Origin: Oreohelix idahoensis
Lineage: Eukaryota; Mollusca; Gastropoda; Stylommatophora; Oreohelicidae
Assembly: GCA_024509875.1 (NCBI GenBank)
Contig: JAMPIV010005830.1
Location: forward strand, 33,501 to 97,500
Direction: 5' to 3'
DNA: 64,000 nucleotides
Shown here: positions 33,205-45,153 of the stretch, piece after piece
Numbering within the stretch: the stretch's first letter is position 1
Layout of the letters: every line of letters begins with the position of its first letter
Notes under the pieces: generated by a model
What the model saw: only the letters and a program-made list of their open reading frames with translations
What the model was told of the DNA's origin: nothing
Databases searched by the model: none
Made by a program: the position numbers and the translations under genes

Positions 33205-33852
33205 TTATTCGAATTCAGTAGGATGTCTTGACAGTACATCTGCCGTAATGTTTTCTGATCCAGCGATGGATTCAATAACGAAGTCATACGTTTGGAGAAG
33301 AATTGAGAATCTTGCGAGTTTGGGGCTTTTGTGATTTGATCGACGAAGCGATGCCACCGCCTTCTGATCCGTTTGAATCACGAAGGGTGCACCCAACAGG
33401 ATTTTTTCCAGCTTATTAATTGCCCAAACTACTGCCAACAATTCCTTGTCCACCGTCGAATATTTCGCTTCAGGCGACTTGAGTTTGCATGATATGTACA
33501 ATGTTGGATGAAGAATACTGTTGTGACACTGAAGCAAACAAGCTCCGATTCCGTAATTACTAGCATTTGTACGGAGGAAAAACTTTTTAGAAGCATCAGG
33601 TAATCTCAAAATTGGTGGATTTAAAAATATCGTCAATATTCTGCGAAACGTTTTGTCGCATTCGTCAGTCCATGCCACCTTCAACGGCATGTCTTTTTTT
33701 AACAATGATGACAAGACAATAGACGATATACGAAACTTATGCTGCTTTGGCTGAGCATAGTTAGAATAATCAACCACGTTACTGTTTAACTTAGGCATGG
33801 TAAAATTACAAAGACAAAAGAACACAGTGTTATCATAGATAAAACAACACAA
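33205..33852 (-). pseudogene. Gypsy RT C-terminal end and RNase H
   Basis: The frame begins with the connection region (PLKVAWTDECDKTFRRIL, then PPILRLPDASKKFFLRT) and continues through a full RNase H: LRTNASNYGIGACLL, EAKYSTVDKELLAVVWAI, FVIQTDQKAVASL, and the end SENITADVLSRHP. RNase H degrades template RNA during reverse transcription. The first catalytic Asp (LRTDAS in active relatives) is Asn here, so this copy is probably inactive. There is no RT palm and no integrase after the stop at 33205. Similarity starts at about codon 35; upstream residues look non-homologous. Confidence 0.85.
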
Positions 33853-33979
33853 GTGTCACCTAATAGAAAGCCTACAAGATATACGTTATATGAGAATAAA
33901 TGACCAATAAAGAAAAGAAATGATGACTGACTATGCTGAGTCATCAAAGATATGAGACAGATAGTGTTACTACAAAATG

Positions 33980-34566
33980 TTATCTGCGTGACGCAGAATC
34001 AGGTACTAATTGCAATTTTAGACAATGGTGGTGAAAGTAAGCACCATTATCACGCTCGATAACCATCCGAGCATCTCTGTTGTTACGAAATGTAACCACA
34101 GCTTCACCATACCTGTTGTTGGTAGGTGGCAACAGAAGCACAAACTTAACGTCTGCCATGTAATTAAAGAAATTACTAAGTGCCTGCCATGTAGTATCTT
34201 GTGGCAGATTGCGTACTAACACGGTGCGAGAATATGCACTCTTACCAATATAAGAAGGACAGTTGTAACGAAACTGTGCATATGAGAGATGTGTAGGTTT
34301 ATTCACATAAGAACCATTCACTCTGCTCATTCCCTTGGAAATGGTATCCTTATGAGATGATGTCTCATAATGATTGAACGTATTATGAGACCTATCAGTA
34401 TTTAAGGCAGTAGATTTACAATATGTTGGATAAGACTGCCTGTGAGGCAAAGTTAGAACCTTGCTGACAGATTTATTTATCTTCATTTTATTGTCCGAAG
34501 TCATACGGATTCCAACACCATTACTCTTGTTAGGAACATCCTTTTCTCTGTTGACAACGTCAACAG
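33980..34566 (-). CDS. RNA-recognition motif (RRM) protein encoded by the LTR element
   Basis: The minus frame (open from 34750; the part above about 34566 overlaps the gag frame) ends in a clear RRM at about 34230-33990. Beta-1/RNP2 is VLVRNLP, helix 1 is TTWQALSNFFNYM, beta-2 VKFVLLLP, beta-3/RNP1 RYGEAVVTF, helix 2 DARMVIERDNGAYF, final strand CLKLQLV. RNP1 lacks the usual aromatic in its middle position. The RNLPxDxTWxxL pattern recalls hnRNP M/MYEF2-type RRMs, suggesting capture from a host gene. Upstream about 100 residues are Ser/Thr/Asn-rich. RRMs bind single-stranded RNA; here it would be the end of a Gag-like protein. It joins the coiled-coil frame across an A8 run (34567-34574), shifted by +1. 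Confidence 0.8.
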
Positions 34567-35618
34567 TTTTTTTTAAGATCAGTTGCCTGCTGATCATGTC
34601 GCCAAGACTTGTTCCCTGAAGTGGCAGTATTGTTCTGTCGAGGGAAGGTGTACTTGCCTCGAAATGATTTGATAATTTTCGCTGGGTGTGTTGATATCTT
34701 AGTATCACCCTTAATATTGACGGCATGTCGTGTAATAGGTTTATCATCACTTCTATTGAACACTATTTTCTTACTCAACACGACATCTAATAAATCATCA
34801 ACTCTTTTTCTTGCCTTTGTACCCTCTACATTCAGGAGTGTAATTTCCTGTCTTTTCTTCTTATTTATCTTATTCAAGTTATTAGTTTTCTTCCTCTCAT
34901 TAATAAGTAAAGAATCAACTGCATTCAGCTTAGTTGACAGTTCATTAATCTGCTGTTGCATTCTCTTTTCTAGTTCAGAATATTTATTATTCTCCTTAAG
35001 GAGCAATGTATCAAGGTTAGCAAAATTGTCGTTAGTCAACTTTTCATGTTGACTTATAATTCTCCTGATCTATTGATTATCGAGTTCAATTTTTTTCATC
35101 TTATTCTCCAATTGAATGTAAGAACTCTTCATATTATGAATTACCGCTTCTTATGTATCAACCTTTAATCTTCAACTCAAAACCTCAGATTTAAGCTCAT
35201 GAATCTGAGCCATATGTGTACAATCTGTACTTAAAGTAGAATCAACCCTATCCAACTCACTATCAACATTCTTTTCTTGTATATATTCTGCCCTCAAAGC
35301 AGTGTCAATCTTATTTAAATCCACATCAACACAATTTTCTTTATCAACTACATTGACTTGAAATTTCAAACCTTCCTCCGTAAGCATATTTAAATTATCA
35401 AGACATATTTGATTCTCTAATTCTTGTTCCTTCTTATGTAACTCCTCTAAACGAAGTCGTATTTTGGTCTGACGTTCTTCTTCTTTTCGCATTTCTTCAA
35501 CTACTTCCAATGCATGTGTAAGCTCATTGGATGCATATATTTCCAATGCCCTACCATGTAAACCATCCCTCTCACCAAGCCACATATAATAATCTAGGGT
35601 GGCCATGTTAAACAACAA
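34560..35618 (-). pseudogene. Coiled-coil Gag-like protein of the RRM-carrying element
   Basis: The start MATLDYYMWLGERDGLHGRA matches the N-terminus of the other Gags here (compare MAKEMGLFGKDLDEYV at 15140). A charged heptad-rich helix follows (EEMRKEEERQTKIRLRLEEL). The frame continues past stops at about 35172, 35153 and 35070 into a second coiled coil (YSELEKRMQQQINELSTKL, ERKKTNNLNKINKKKR) and a basic tail ending DLKKNC-stop at 34560. No CA-type Gag core or zinc knuckle is recognised. With the RRM frame joined, the protein would be some 550 residues of coiled coil, linker and RRM. Confidence 0.7.
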
Positions 35619-37099
35619 ACGTACTTACTTAGTCACATTATTTAATTATATTAATCACCAATCTAAATTAATCAATTAATTATATGAGTATACAATAAAG
35701 TATGATCATTCAATATAACCACTCAACCACTTATCATGTTCCCTTAGAACTAATTGTAAGTTCAAAAATTATCTTCACTTATTCCTTATGGGCATCTTCC
35801 CTCATTAATATCTTAATGTATTATATATTTATAGTATATAATATAGTTTATTAGTTAATCATCTCTTCATGGAGTGATTATCAAACAATTATTCACTAAA
35901 AATTATCTGGCCTCAATAAATTATTATTATATGATGGCTCTATGCCCTAGTCATAATTTACAAATGGTAGTGTCTTTGACTACTACTGCAAATTGACGAC
36001 ATCACTTAAGTCCTTAAGTCATTTATAAAATTTAATCAAATTAATTTATTATTTTATTGAGAGTCAGTAATATAATCAAATTATTAATTTATGATATGAA
36101 TAAATACAATACAAATGATTAACCAAAGCTTTACGAACAGAAGTACGATACAACAGTGACAATTTCACAAATAAAATGATTTTACAAAACTAAGCATAGA
36201 AATCGGAAGTACTGAAAGGTCAAGGATTGACCTAAGACGAGATTGAACTAAATCTAGGTCAACATACAGAAGAAAAAAATACGAATGCAAAAACTAATGA
36301 CGTCACAGGACTCATCTAATGGTTATTACAATACATATATGAAACTAAATGAAAGATAGGTCAGAATAGACAAGATAGATTACTAACAATAATACAGAAA
36401 TAAATAAAAATGAAACTGAATACATCAAAATACACCGATTATCTACAAGACTTCACAGCTAACACCCAAGTCAAATGATTACAAATGCAGACGAAGCGTC
36501 CAATCGGTAGAATCTTCGATAGGGTTCTCTGCAAAAAATGTAATTATTTAACTGCCCTAAAGAACAATCAGAACCGATTCAGTCGTCCTCAGAGACATCA
36601 AATCTGTTCTGATTTGCCTCCCAACCAGCCCACGTATATGTACCACACAACATAATACATATAAATAAAACATTCAACATTTAAAAACGACTTGCCAAGA
36701 CATGCCTATAACGGCGAAATGGACTCATATATGCACAGTTAACCGACAAAGGTTACAATAAACTTATCTTTTTGTGCTCGATTATTTACCACGGGCAATG
36801 CTAGTATGCACCAACGGCATAGACAAGTGTCGTGAGTTTCTCTTCCATTGCTTGACAAAGGGTTTCTTCTTGATAAATTCCGTTTGTTGAAGAGGTTGTT
36901 TAAACGGCTGCCTTTCAGCTAGTACTCAAAGAATGATGACGTAGGGTTGACCTTTAGTAGTTATGCGTGTCGCGTCATATTTTTGCAATCACGTGAGCGT
37001 CTTGCAATTGTAAACAGCTCTTGTCCGTATGAATGAGATTTCGGTCACTTTGTTGTTTGAAGAAAAAAGAAATTTCGTTCCCCACACTGGCCACCAGTC
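35619..37099 (-). other. Leader between 5' LTR and gag of the RRM-carrying element
   Basis: AT-rich, about 1.5 kb, with many stops in all minus frames. It is long for a Gypsy leader and could hold packaging or translation signals, but none is recognisable. Confidence 0.4.
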
Positions 37100-37902
37100 C
37101 GTTGCAGCGGCCGTTTGTTAGTGGTTGCATTATCATTGTCCTTTGCGTGTCAATGTCCAAACTTGTAATTAATAAGAAATATTATAAGGTCTGGCCAGGT
37201 CTTGAAATTCCTTAATTCTCATTCATGCTTTGAAACATCGTGCTTCTATTGTTTAGTACGCGAATGCTGGATACTGGTTAGAACTGGTTAACAATCGCAT
37301 AATATTGACTTGATAAGTCCAAGTATTCGAGTCCACAAAAACACAATTTATTTACGATAAACATTGAAGATCTCATGAGCATGGTTCATAATCAACGTGC
37401 ATTAATTCTGATTCATGTTAATACATAGTAGTATCAGTCCGTGTCATAATAATAAATTACTGTCAACAGAACAGCATGGCTATTTACTCGCGCTGCTGGG
37501 TTTCAGACAGCCGGTAGTGAGCGCATGTGTCTTGACGAAATAAATCAAATAATTGATTAACAATCCTTCCATCAATATAGGTTATCCACTAACCTTGTAA
37601 ATTCATCCTTTAACATAGCAATATGGACTGACCCTGAGGCCTTCTATCAATTCAAATAAATACGGCTATTACCAAGCCTAACCTTGGAAGGATGTAAGAC
37701 ACGACTTCACGGCTTGACGGACGACGTAAAAAGGGTCCAGTATCTAAGTCACGGAGCGTGACCTTATCAACGCTAACACGTCCCAATTCGACTGTGTTCA
37801 CTACTCCGTGAAGTATCAATTATTAATCTATAATAAACTCTATCACCCTAAAGTTGCGCACTGCCAACTATAGCAGACGATATCAATAAAACTACCGTAA
37901 CA
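37100..37902 (-). repeat. 5' LTR of the RRM-carrying element
   Basis: On the minus strand it starts at 37902 with TGTTACGG and ends near 37100. The following TGGTGGCCAGTGTGGGGAAC (about 37091-37072) is in the place of a primer-binding site; I do not assign a tRNA. One mismatch at the inner end (C at 37100) breaks the terminal CA. Confidence 0.92.
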
Positions 37903-38165
37903 GTATTACAATGCTTTAAAGGTAAACAAAATACTCCGTCTGTTTTAGCTTCTGGTTCCTTATTGTTATGGAATCAGGACTGCCACATTGAGTGTCATGA
38001 CCTCTGTCTTCTTTAGACTGATGTTCAGACGCACCTGCTGGTTATATTTATTCAGTCATCTGTTGTTTTTCTTAGATGTGTTGATGTGAATGTGCGAGTA
38101 GTTCAGTGTCATCTGCATATTCCAGATCTTCCAGTGTATAAAACGTTGTGCATCTAATTTCTCGT
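37903..38165 (-). mobile_element. RTE-2 LINE, RT part (continues the copy cut at 31234)
   Basis: The reverse complement aligns with 3585-4170: CTTFYTLEDLEYADDTELLA followed by HSHQHI, with an intact YADD motif C, then a GGTCATGACACTCAATGTGG block. It resumes exactly at the second GTATT, showing that 30636-31234 and this piece were one LINE before the LTR element inserted. Confidence 0.88.
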
Positions 38166-38605
38166 ACCAGAAGTAAAGAAGATTGGAAAAAAGAAGTGGA
38201 TGAGCGATGAAATTGTAAAACTGATGGATGCAAGAAGGAAGAAGAAGTAAGACAACGAAGACTACGACAGACTAAATAAGGAAATAGTACACAAATGTAA
38301 AAAAGCAAAGGAAGCATGGCTAAACCAGAAATGCAGAGAGCTTGAAATGCAGAAAAAAAGCTATGTACAAACAAATAAACGAGTTAACATTCAGAAGGAC
38401 AAACAACCACTGGCTGTTTGAAATCAAAAGAAGGAGCATTGTTAATGGGTCATGAGAACATGAAAGAAAGGTGGAGAGAATACATGTAAGAGCTGTATGA
38501 TATGAAAGACCAGATTTGAACGACTAGTATAGTTGTGAAGGACCACCAATACTTGTGGCAGAGACGGAGGATGCCATGTGCCGTGTGACACTACTGCGTT
38601 TGCTT
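38166..38605 (+). mobile_element. RTE-2 LINE 5' part in inverted orientation
   Basis: On the plus strand the segment encodes the endonuclease-RT linker of an RTE element: KKWMSDEIVKLMDARRKKK, stop, DRLNKEIVHKCKKAKEAWLN, then a GPPILVAETEDAM-like stretch near 38540-38575. It abuts the minus-strand RT part at about 38160-38168. A 5' segment inverted against the 3' segment of the same LINE is the signature of twin priming. Confidence 0.75.
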
Positions 38606-38609
38606 TTCG

Positions 38610-39960
38610 TGATTTCCTCTCATCGCCTTTTACTATCTATTATTTTGGCATTTTAACGCACATAAATTCGTGCCTATCCTCTACTCAGAATTGTTCCTTT
38701 TTTGCCACTACCGTTGTTCACATTTCACGCTTCGATGCATAACCAGGCCAGAAAATCGCCTGAGAGATTAATTGAATCGCTAAACGTGATAATTCTAGCA
38801 TTGACTTCAGGTAAAGGCGAGCATAAAGTGTTTGTTCAAGATTGGACAATCCCTTCCGATTCGACAGTACAATGGTCTTGCAACATTGGGTTTACTGTAT
38901 GGACCAGGGATCGGGAACTCGCGGCTCGCGAGCTGCATGCGGCTCTTTGGGCCATGTCGTGCGGCTCTTCGCTCTCTGCTACTTAACTCTTAGTGAATGA
39001 GGGATACCATGTGATTTTTTTCATGTGGCTCTTCACTTTGTTAAAATGGAGATAAAATTAAATATTTGGCTCTTTGTCACGGAAAGGTTCCCGACCCCTG
39101 GTATAGACCATGATTTGTCTAGACAGACAGTCGGATTTCGATAAGTCCTGTGATCCAAGAGATCGGCAGAGTCTGATTAAGACTTCTGGATTACTTAGGA
39201 TAGGTGATTACAGATAAACGTAATCTTGGAAGATATTTGAAAAGTGAACGCCAATCTTGGGATATATAAACTTTGACTATTCGATACATGGAAACGGGTT
39301 GTTTAAATTCTAAAACGTATGAGTCACTCAGGAAATCACGAAAGCACTACTGTATCGTAACCTGTACTTTCAAATATTATAGGCTTAGAAGTTTAGATGC
39401 TCATAACAATCGAGCTGACTGGAAGATTTGTCAGAACGCCATGCAGGAAGCGTGGGTCGAGAGCTACAGTATAATGTTGAACTTTTCGACATACAACACT
39501 GCATTTCAGAAATCGTCACAAGTAGATAGCTCGGACCTTGCCACATAAAAGAATAGAGTTGGACTCTGTATTTTTAGGAAGGGAAAACACGAATACAGCA
39601 TCCACGAGGAAAGAAAACTCGCCCATCTGAATACGGAACCAGACTCCTACCGAAAACTACTCACAAGTCAAAACGGAATTCTAAAATAAGAAATAATATC
39701 CCAGACGTGTTGTTCGAGGCAACTGTGTTAAGTTGCCAAGTCTATTCTACTGAGCAAGCAGTCAATGATTCCTAGTTACTAACATACGTTGTATATATTT
39801 TTTTTGCTGTAAATTGTACATGCTTATATTTCCTAAGGGTGATAAAAATTCATACTAGTCTGACAACCTCAGCATGTGAAAAGAATACATTCATGAACCA
39901 CAACAATAAGCGCTAGTGATTGCTTCATGTTAGTTCTCACGGAATGTGGCATAATGAAAC
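38610..39960. repeat. Unclassified repeat RX, copy 3
   Basis: It starts near TATCTATTATTTTGGCATTTTAACGCACAT (trimmed; 38633 on) and runs to CATGTTAGTTCTCAC (about 39950). The next copy repeats the same order from about 39995. It is interrupted by a MITE at 38905-39100. A 91-codon frame at 39273-39548 has no recognised domain. Confidence 0.75.
38905..39100. mobile_element. hAT-like MITE
   Basis: The left end CAGGGATCGGGAAC and the reverse complement of the right end (CAGGGGTCGGGAAC) are inverted repeats. The flanks GTATGGAC (38897-38904) and GTATAGAC (39101-39108) form an 8-bp duplication with one mismatch, the size made by hAT transposases. The 196-bp body has repeated GGCTC/GCGGCTC motifs and no ORF. 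Confidence 0.85.
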
Positions 39961-39984
39961 GTTAGCCTTTTCGTCATGTCCTCA

Positions 39985-42460
39985 CAACGGCAGTATTATC
40001 TATTATTTCGGCATATTTTAACGCACATAAATCCTCTACTCAGAAGTGTTTGTTTCGCATTATTGTTCATATTTTACACTTTGACACCCATCCCCGAGAG
40101 ATTAATTAAATCATTACACGTGATAATACCAACACTGACTGCAGGTAAAACGCGAACATTAGTTTTTGTCCAAGATTGGGTAATGACATCCGATTCGACC
40201 GTGTAAAAGGACTGGCAATACGGGTTAATTGATCTTGACCACTCATTGTCTAGACAGCAAGATTGTAATAAAAGAGATCGGTAAAGTCAGATAAAGACTT
40301 TCGGCTTACTTAGGATGAGGTGATTATAGATAAACGCAATCTTGGAAGACATTTTGAAGGATGCGCGGAAGTGTGATAAATTGAACTTTGACACGTCCAT
40401 ATTTGGAAAGTACTTACTTACTTAGTCGTTCCCCTTCTACCGTGAGGTGTAGAGGTTTGGAAGAGAGAGCGCCAGACTATCCTATCGGCTGTCTTCCTCC
40501 TGGCCTGGTTCCATTCTAGTCCTCGGTCCTTCAAATGTTGTCTAATGTTGTCCTCCCAGCGGATTCTGGATTATGTGTCTGGATCCCTGGCTCTTTGTTT
40601 CCCGTGCTTGTCGTAGTAGCCAATCTTCTCCTATTCTACAGACATGACCAAACCATCTTAATTGGGCCTGTTCTACTTGAGTCTGCAGGGGGTGGGATTT
40701 TAGGCCTTGACGTATCGTCTGGTTGCGGACGTCTCTTCTTGTTACTACATATTTGGAAAGTTATGGTTTGAAATTTTGCAAACATCTGAGGATATCATCA
40801 TGAAAGTTGCCATAACAAACTTTCAAAATTTATTGTGGCATTTGAAGCGCAAAATAACAATCGAGCTGATTGGAAGATTTGTCAGAACGCCATGCAGGAA
40901 AAGTGGGCAGAGACCTCCAATATAATGTGGAACATTTTTCGACATAGAGCCCTATATTCTAGAAATCGTCTCAAGTATATAGCTCGGACCTTGCTACAGG
41001 AAAGAATAGAGGTGGAGTGAATTTATTAGGAACGGAAAACAGGTGTTAGAGCATCTTTTACCCACCGGAAAAGAAAACTTGCCCATTTTAATACGGACCC
41101 GGTCTCCTAAAGAAAACTACTCACAATTCACAGCGGAATTCTAAAATAAGAAATAATATCCCAGACGTGTGTTCGGGGCATCTGCATTAAAGTTGCCAAG
41201 ACTATTCTACTGAGCAAGCAGTCTAAAAAAACACCTAGTTCTAAGGGTAAATTGTACATAAATTATATACTTTGAAATTTACATTTTTATCATTGTTAGT
41301 GGCGTTAAGGATTCATACTAGGCTGACAACCTCAGCATGTGAAAAGAATACATACAAAAACCACCACAGCAAGCGCTGGTGATTACTTCTTGCTAGTTCT
41401 CACAATATAACCAAAAAAAGAAGTAACTTCAGACACCAAAGGGAGCAGGGAATGAGCGATGATTACATCAACCTGTGTATAGTTGTGCATTTTCATTGTG
41501 TGCATGTATGGACAGGTAGGAGCCACTGTCGCTGTCCAGTCAAAAATTTTTCCTTTAAATTAACTGACATACTGGTAATTTTTCATCACATGCCATGATT
41601 GACATGATATACTTGTACACTAAGGGAGAGTAAAAAATCCGAGAAAACAAATGCCTGACGGACATCATGGGAAGGCGCCTGATTATCATCAGGAAAATGG
41701 ATATTTAGCAGTGGAATTTATTCCTTTATTCCCTATCAAGTTTGTGGTACCAAAACGAGGTGACCCGACTATTTGCGGTGCGTCCCGGAAGGGCCATTTG
41801 CTGTACTCCTAGTCTGTGGTTTGAAGTTTGAGATCGACAAGTGAAGACTCTTGCCTTGACCAGGAAAAGTTACTTTCCGACTGATCGGAAAACGTGCTCT
41901 CGCCAAAGAGACGAACCTAGAGAAAAGCAGCATTGACATGTCAAGATTTTGGCAAGTTCCATTTTTAACAGGCCAAACAGCAATGAACTTTTATTTTTTG
42001 ATCCATCAAGCCCAAAAAACGTTTCAAGGAGGAAACAGATATTTTTATTGAAATCACCAACATACTTTTATTTACAACTGTTAAAGTAATTGATTATTAA
42101 ATTTTTATATGTCGATTTTGACAAATCCATAGTTGAATTAATCATTACCGAGCATAAGGCACTCGTGTGAGTCATTTTAATATATAGTTAGATCTACATC
42201 TGAAGAGCCAACAATACAAATAATAATAATAAGAGGAATTTCGCTGAATTAAATTAGCTGCCTCCTTGTACGAACTAAAGTTAAATTGCATAACAAATTT
42301 CTATAACATGCAGCGGGAAAGATACAAAGTTAACGTGCTCACTCATTCAGCATTGTTCTCGATTTCTTAAATATCTTGTGGAAATTCCCGTGAGGTAGAA
42401 GCATCATTATCCTTCTATTCACAAATCTGCCAATAGTAATCGTGTGCGAAAGTAGAACGA
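39985..42460. repeat. Unclassified repeat RX, copy 4 (longest)
   Basis: It begins like copies 2 and 3 (TATCTATTATTTCGGCATATT) and continues past their end into the part shared with copy 1 (41090-42460), so it links all four copies. An RTE-3 LINE is inserted at 40412-40747. No ORF or terminal repeat is recognised; copies 3 and 4 lie head to tail, so the family may be tandem in places. Confidence 0.75.
40412..40747 (-). mobile_element. RTE-3 LINE 3' fragment (antisense)
   Basis: The reverse complement matches 4965-5219 (VRWEDNIRQ(H)LKD-like, EWNQARRKTADRIVWRS-like stretch) and ends in the (TAAG)n tail, seen as TACTTACTTACTTAG at 40411-40425. A 14-bp target duplication CATATTTGGAAAGT lies at 40398-40411 and 40748-40761. 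It extends further 5' than the copy at 4965. Confidence 0.88.
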
Positions 42461-42651
42461 ACGAACAAAATCTTTATTTCACCAGGGTAAAGAAATAGGC
42501 ATACGTGCCTTTTGACATTTCTGCCCAGCAAAACAATTTTCAGGTTTTACAAATTAAAATATTAATAACGTCAGACAGGAGTAATTAATATTGTCATCAC
42601 AATCAGTAACTCAGCACACACAAGTACATTTACTCATAGTTATTCACGCAC

Positions 42652-42652
<1 letters not shown>
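42461..42652. other. No recognised feature
   Basis: Short stretch between RX copy 4 and the compound microsatellite. Confidence 0.3.
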
Positions 42653-43055
<403 letters not shown>

Positions 43056-43435
43056 GATTAGGATAGGATAGTGTCGTAGATTTTTGATAGGGGAATTAAG
43101 ACTTGGGTTGGTCCCTTCTGAATAGATTAGAATAAATGATAGCAACAGTGAGAGAAGATAATAGAAATAGATTTTCACGAGTGAGATGGTAGAAATTAAT
43201 AGAGTTTGTCCCTGAAATCGAGAATTTTCTCTCTTTCAGCCTAAGTAGTATAGTATGTTGTTTACAGGTCGCATTGTGGTGGCGCACTGTGGTGGCGCGT
43301 GAATTTTTATATAAGGAAATGTGGTGGCGCGGTGTGGACGAGGAGAGGTATTTTTACATAGTAATATATAAGTTCAATAATGGCGGGTGTGTAGGTTGTT
43401 GTTTATACAAAATATTTATATGACAACAGGTAGAC

Positions 43436-43545
43436 TATATTTAGTTAGACATATATTTAGACATATATTACAATATTTAGTTAGACATATATTACAACAG
43501 ATAGACATATATTTAGACATATATTACAGCAGTTAGACGATATAT
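43436..43545. repeat. Short tandem repeats of TTTAGACATATATT type
   Basis: About five copies of a TTAGACATATATT unit with variable spacers, directly left of the Tc1-like element and absent from the other LTR. Confidence 0.75.
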
Positions 43546-43561
43546 ATATATCGTAAATAGA

Positions 43562-45153
<1,592 letters not shown>

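Larger units (their letters stand above)
31235..37902 (-). mobile_element. Complete LTR retrotransposon carrying a coiled-coil gag, an RRM and only an RT-end/RNase H
   Basis: Two LTRs of about 802 bp flank 5 kb of internal DNA, with TG...CA ends (TGTT/AACA) and a 5-bp target duplication. Minus-strand order: 5' LTR (37902-37100), leader, coiled-coil gag-like ORF (35618-34560, three stops), RRM ORF (to 33980), RT C-terminus plus RNase H (33852-33205), 3' region, purine-rich tract (GGCGGGCAGGGAAT next to 32038), 3' LTR. Protease, integrase and most of RT are missing. The LTRs differ at about a dozen sites by eye, so the insertion is moderately young. It interrupts an RTE-2 LINE. Confidence 0.9.

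Noticed and set aside
34560..34580. In-phase slippery heptamer A AAA AAC on the minus strand at the end of the coiled-coil frame, suggesting programmed -1 frameshifting into the RRM frame
   Set aside because: The RRM frame lies at +1 from the coiled-coil frame, so a -1 shift would not reach it. A one-base change in the A8 run explains it more simply.
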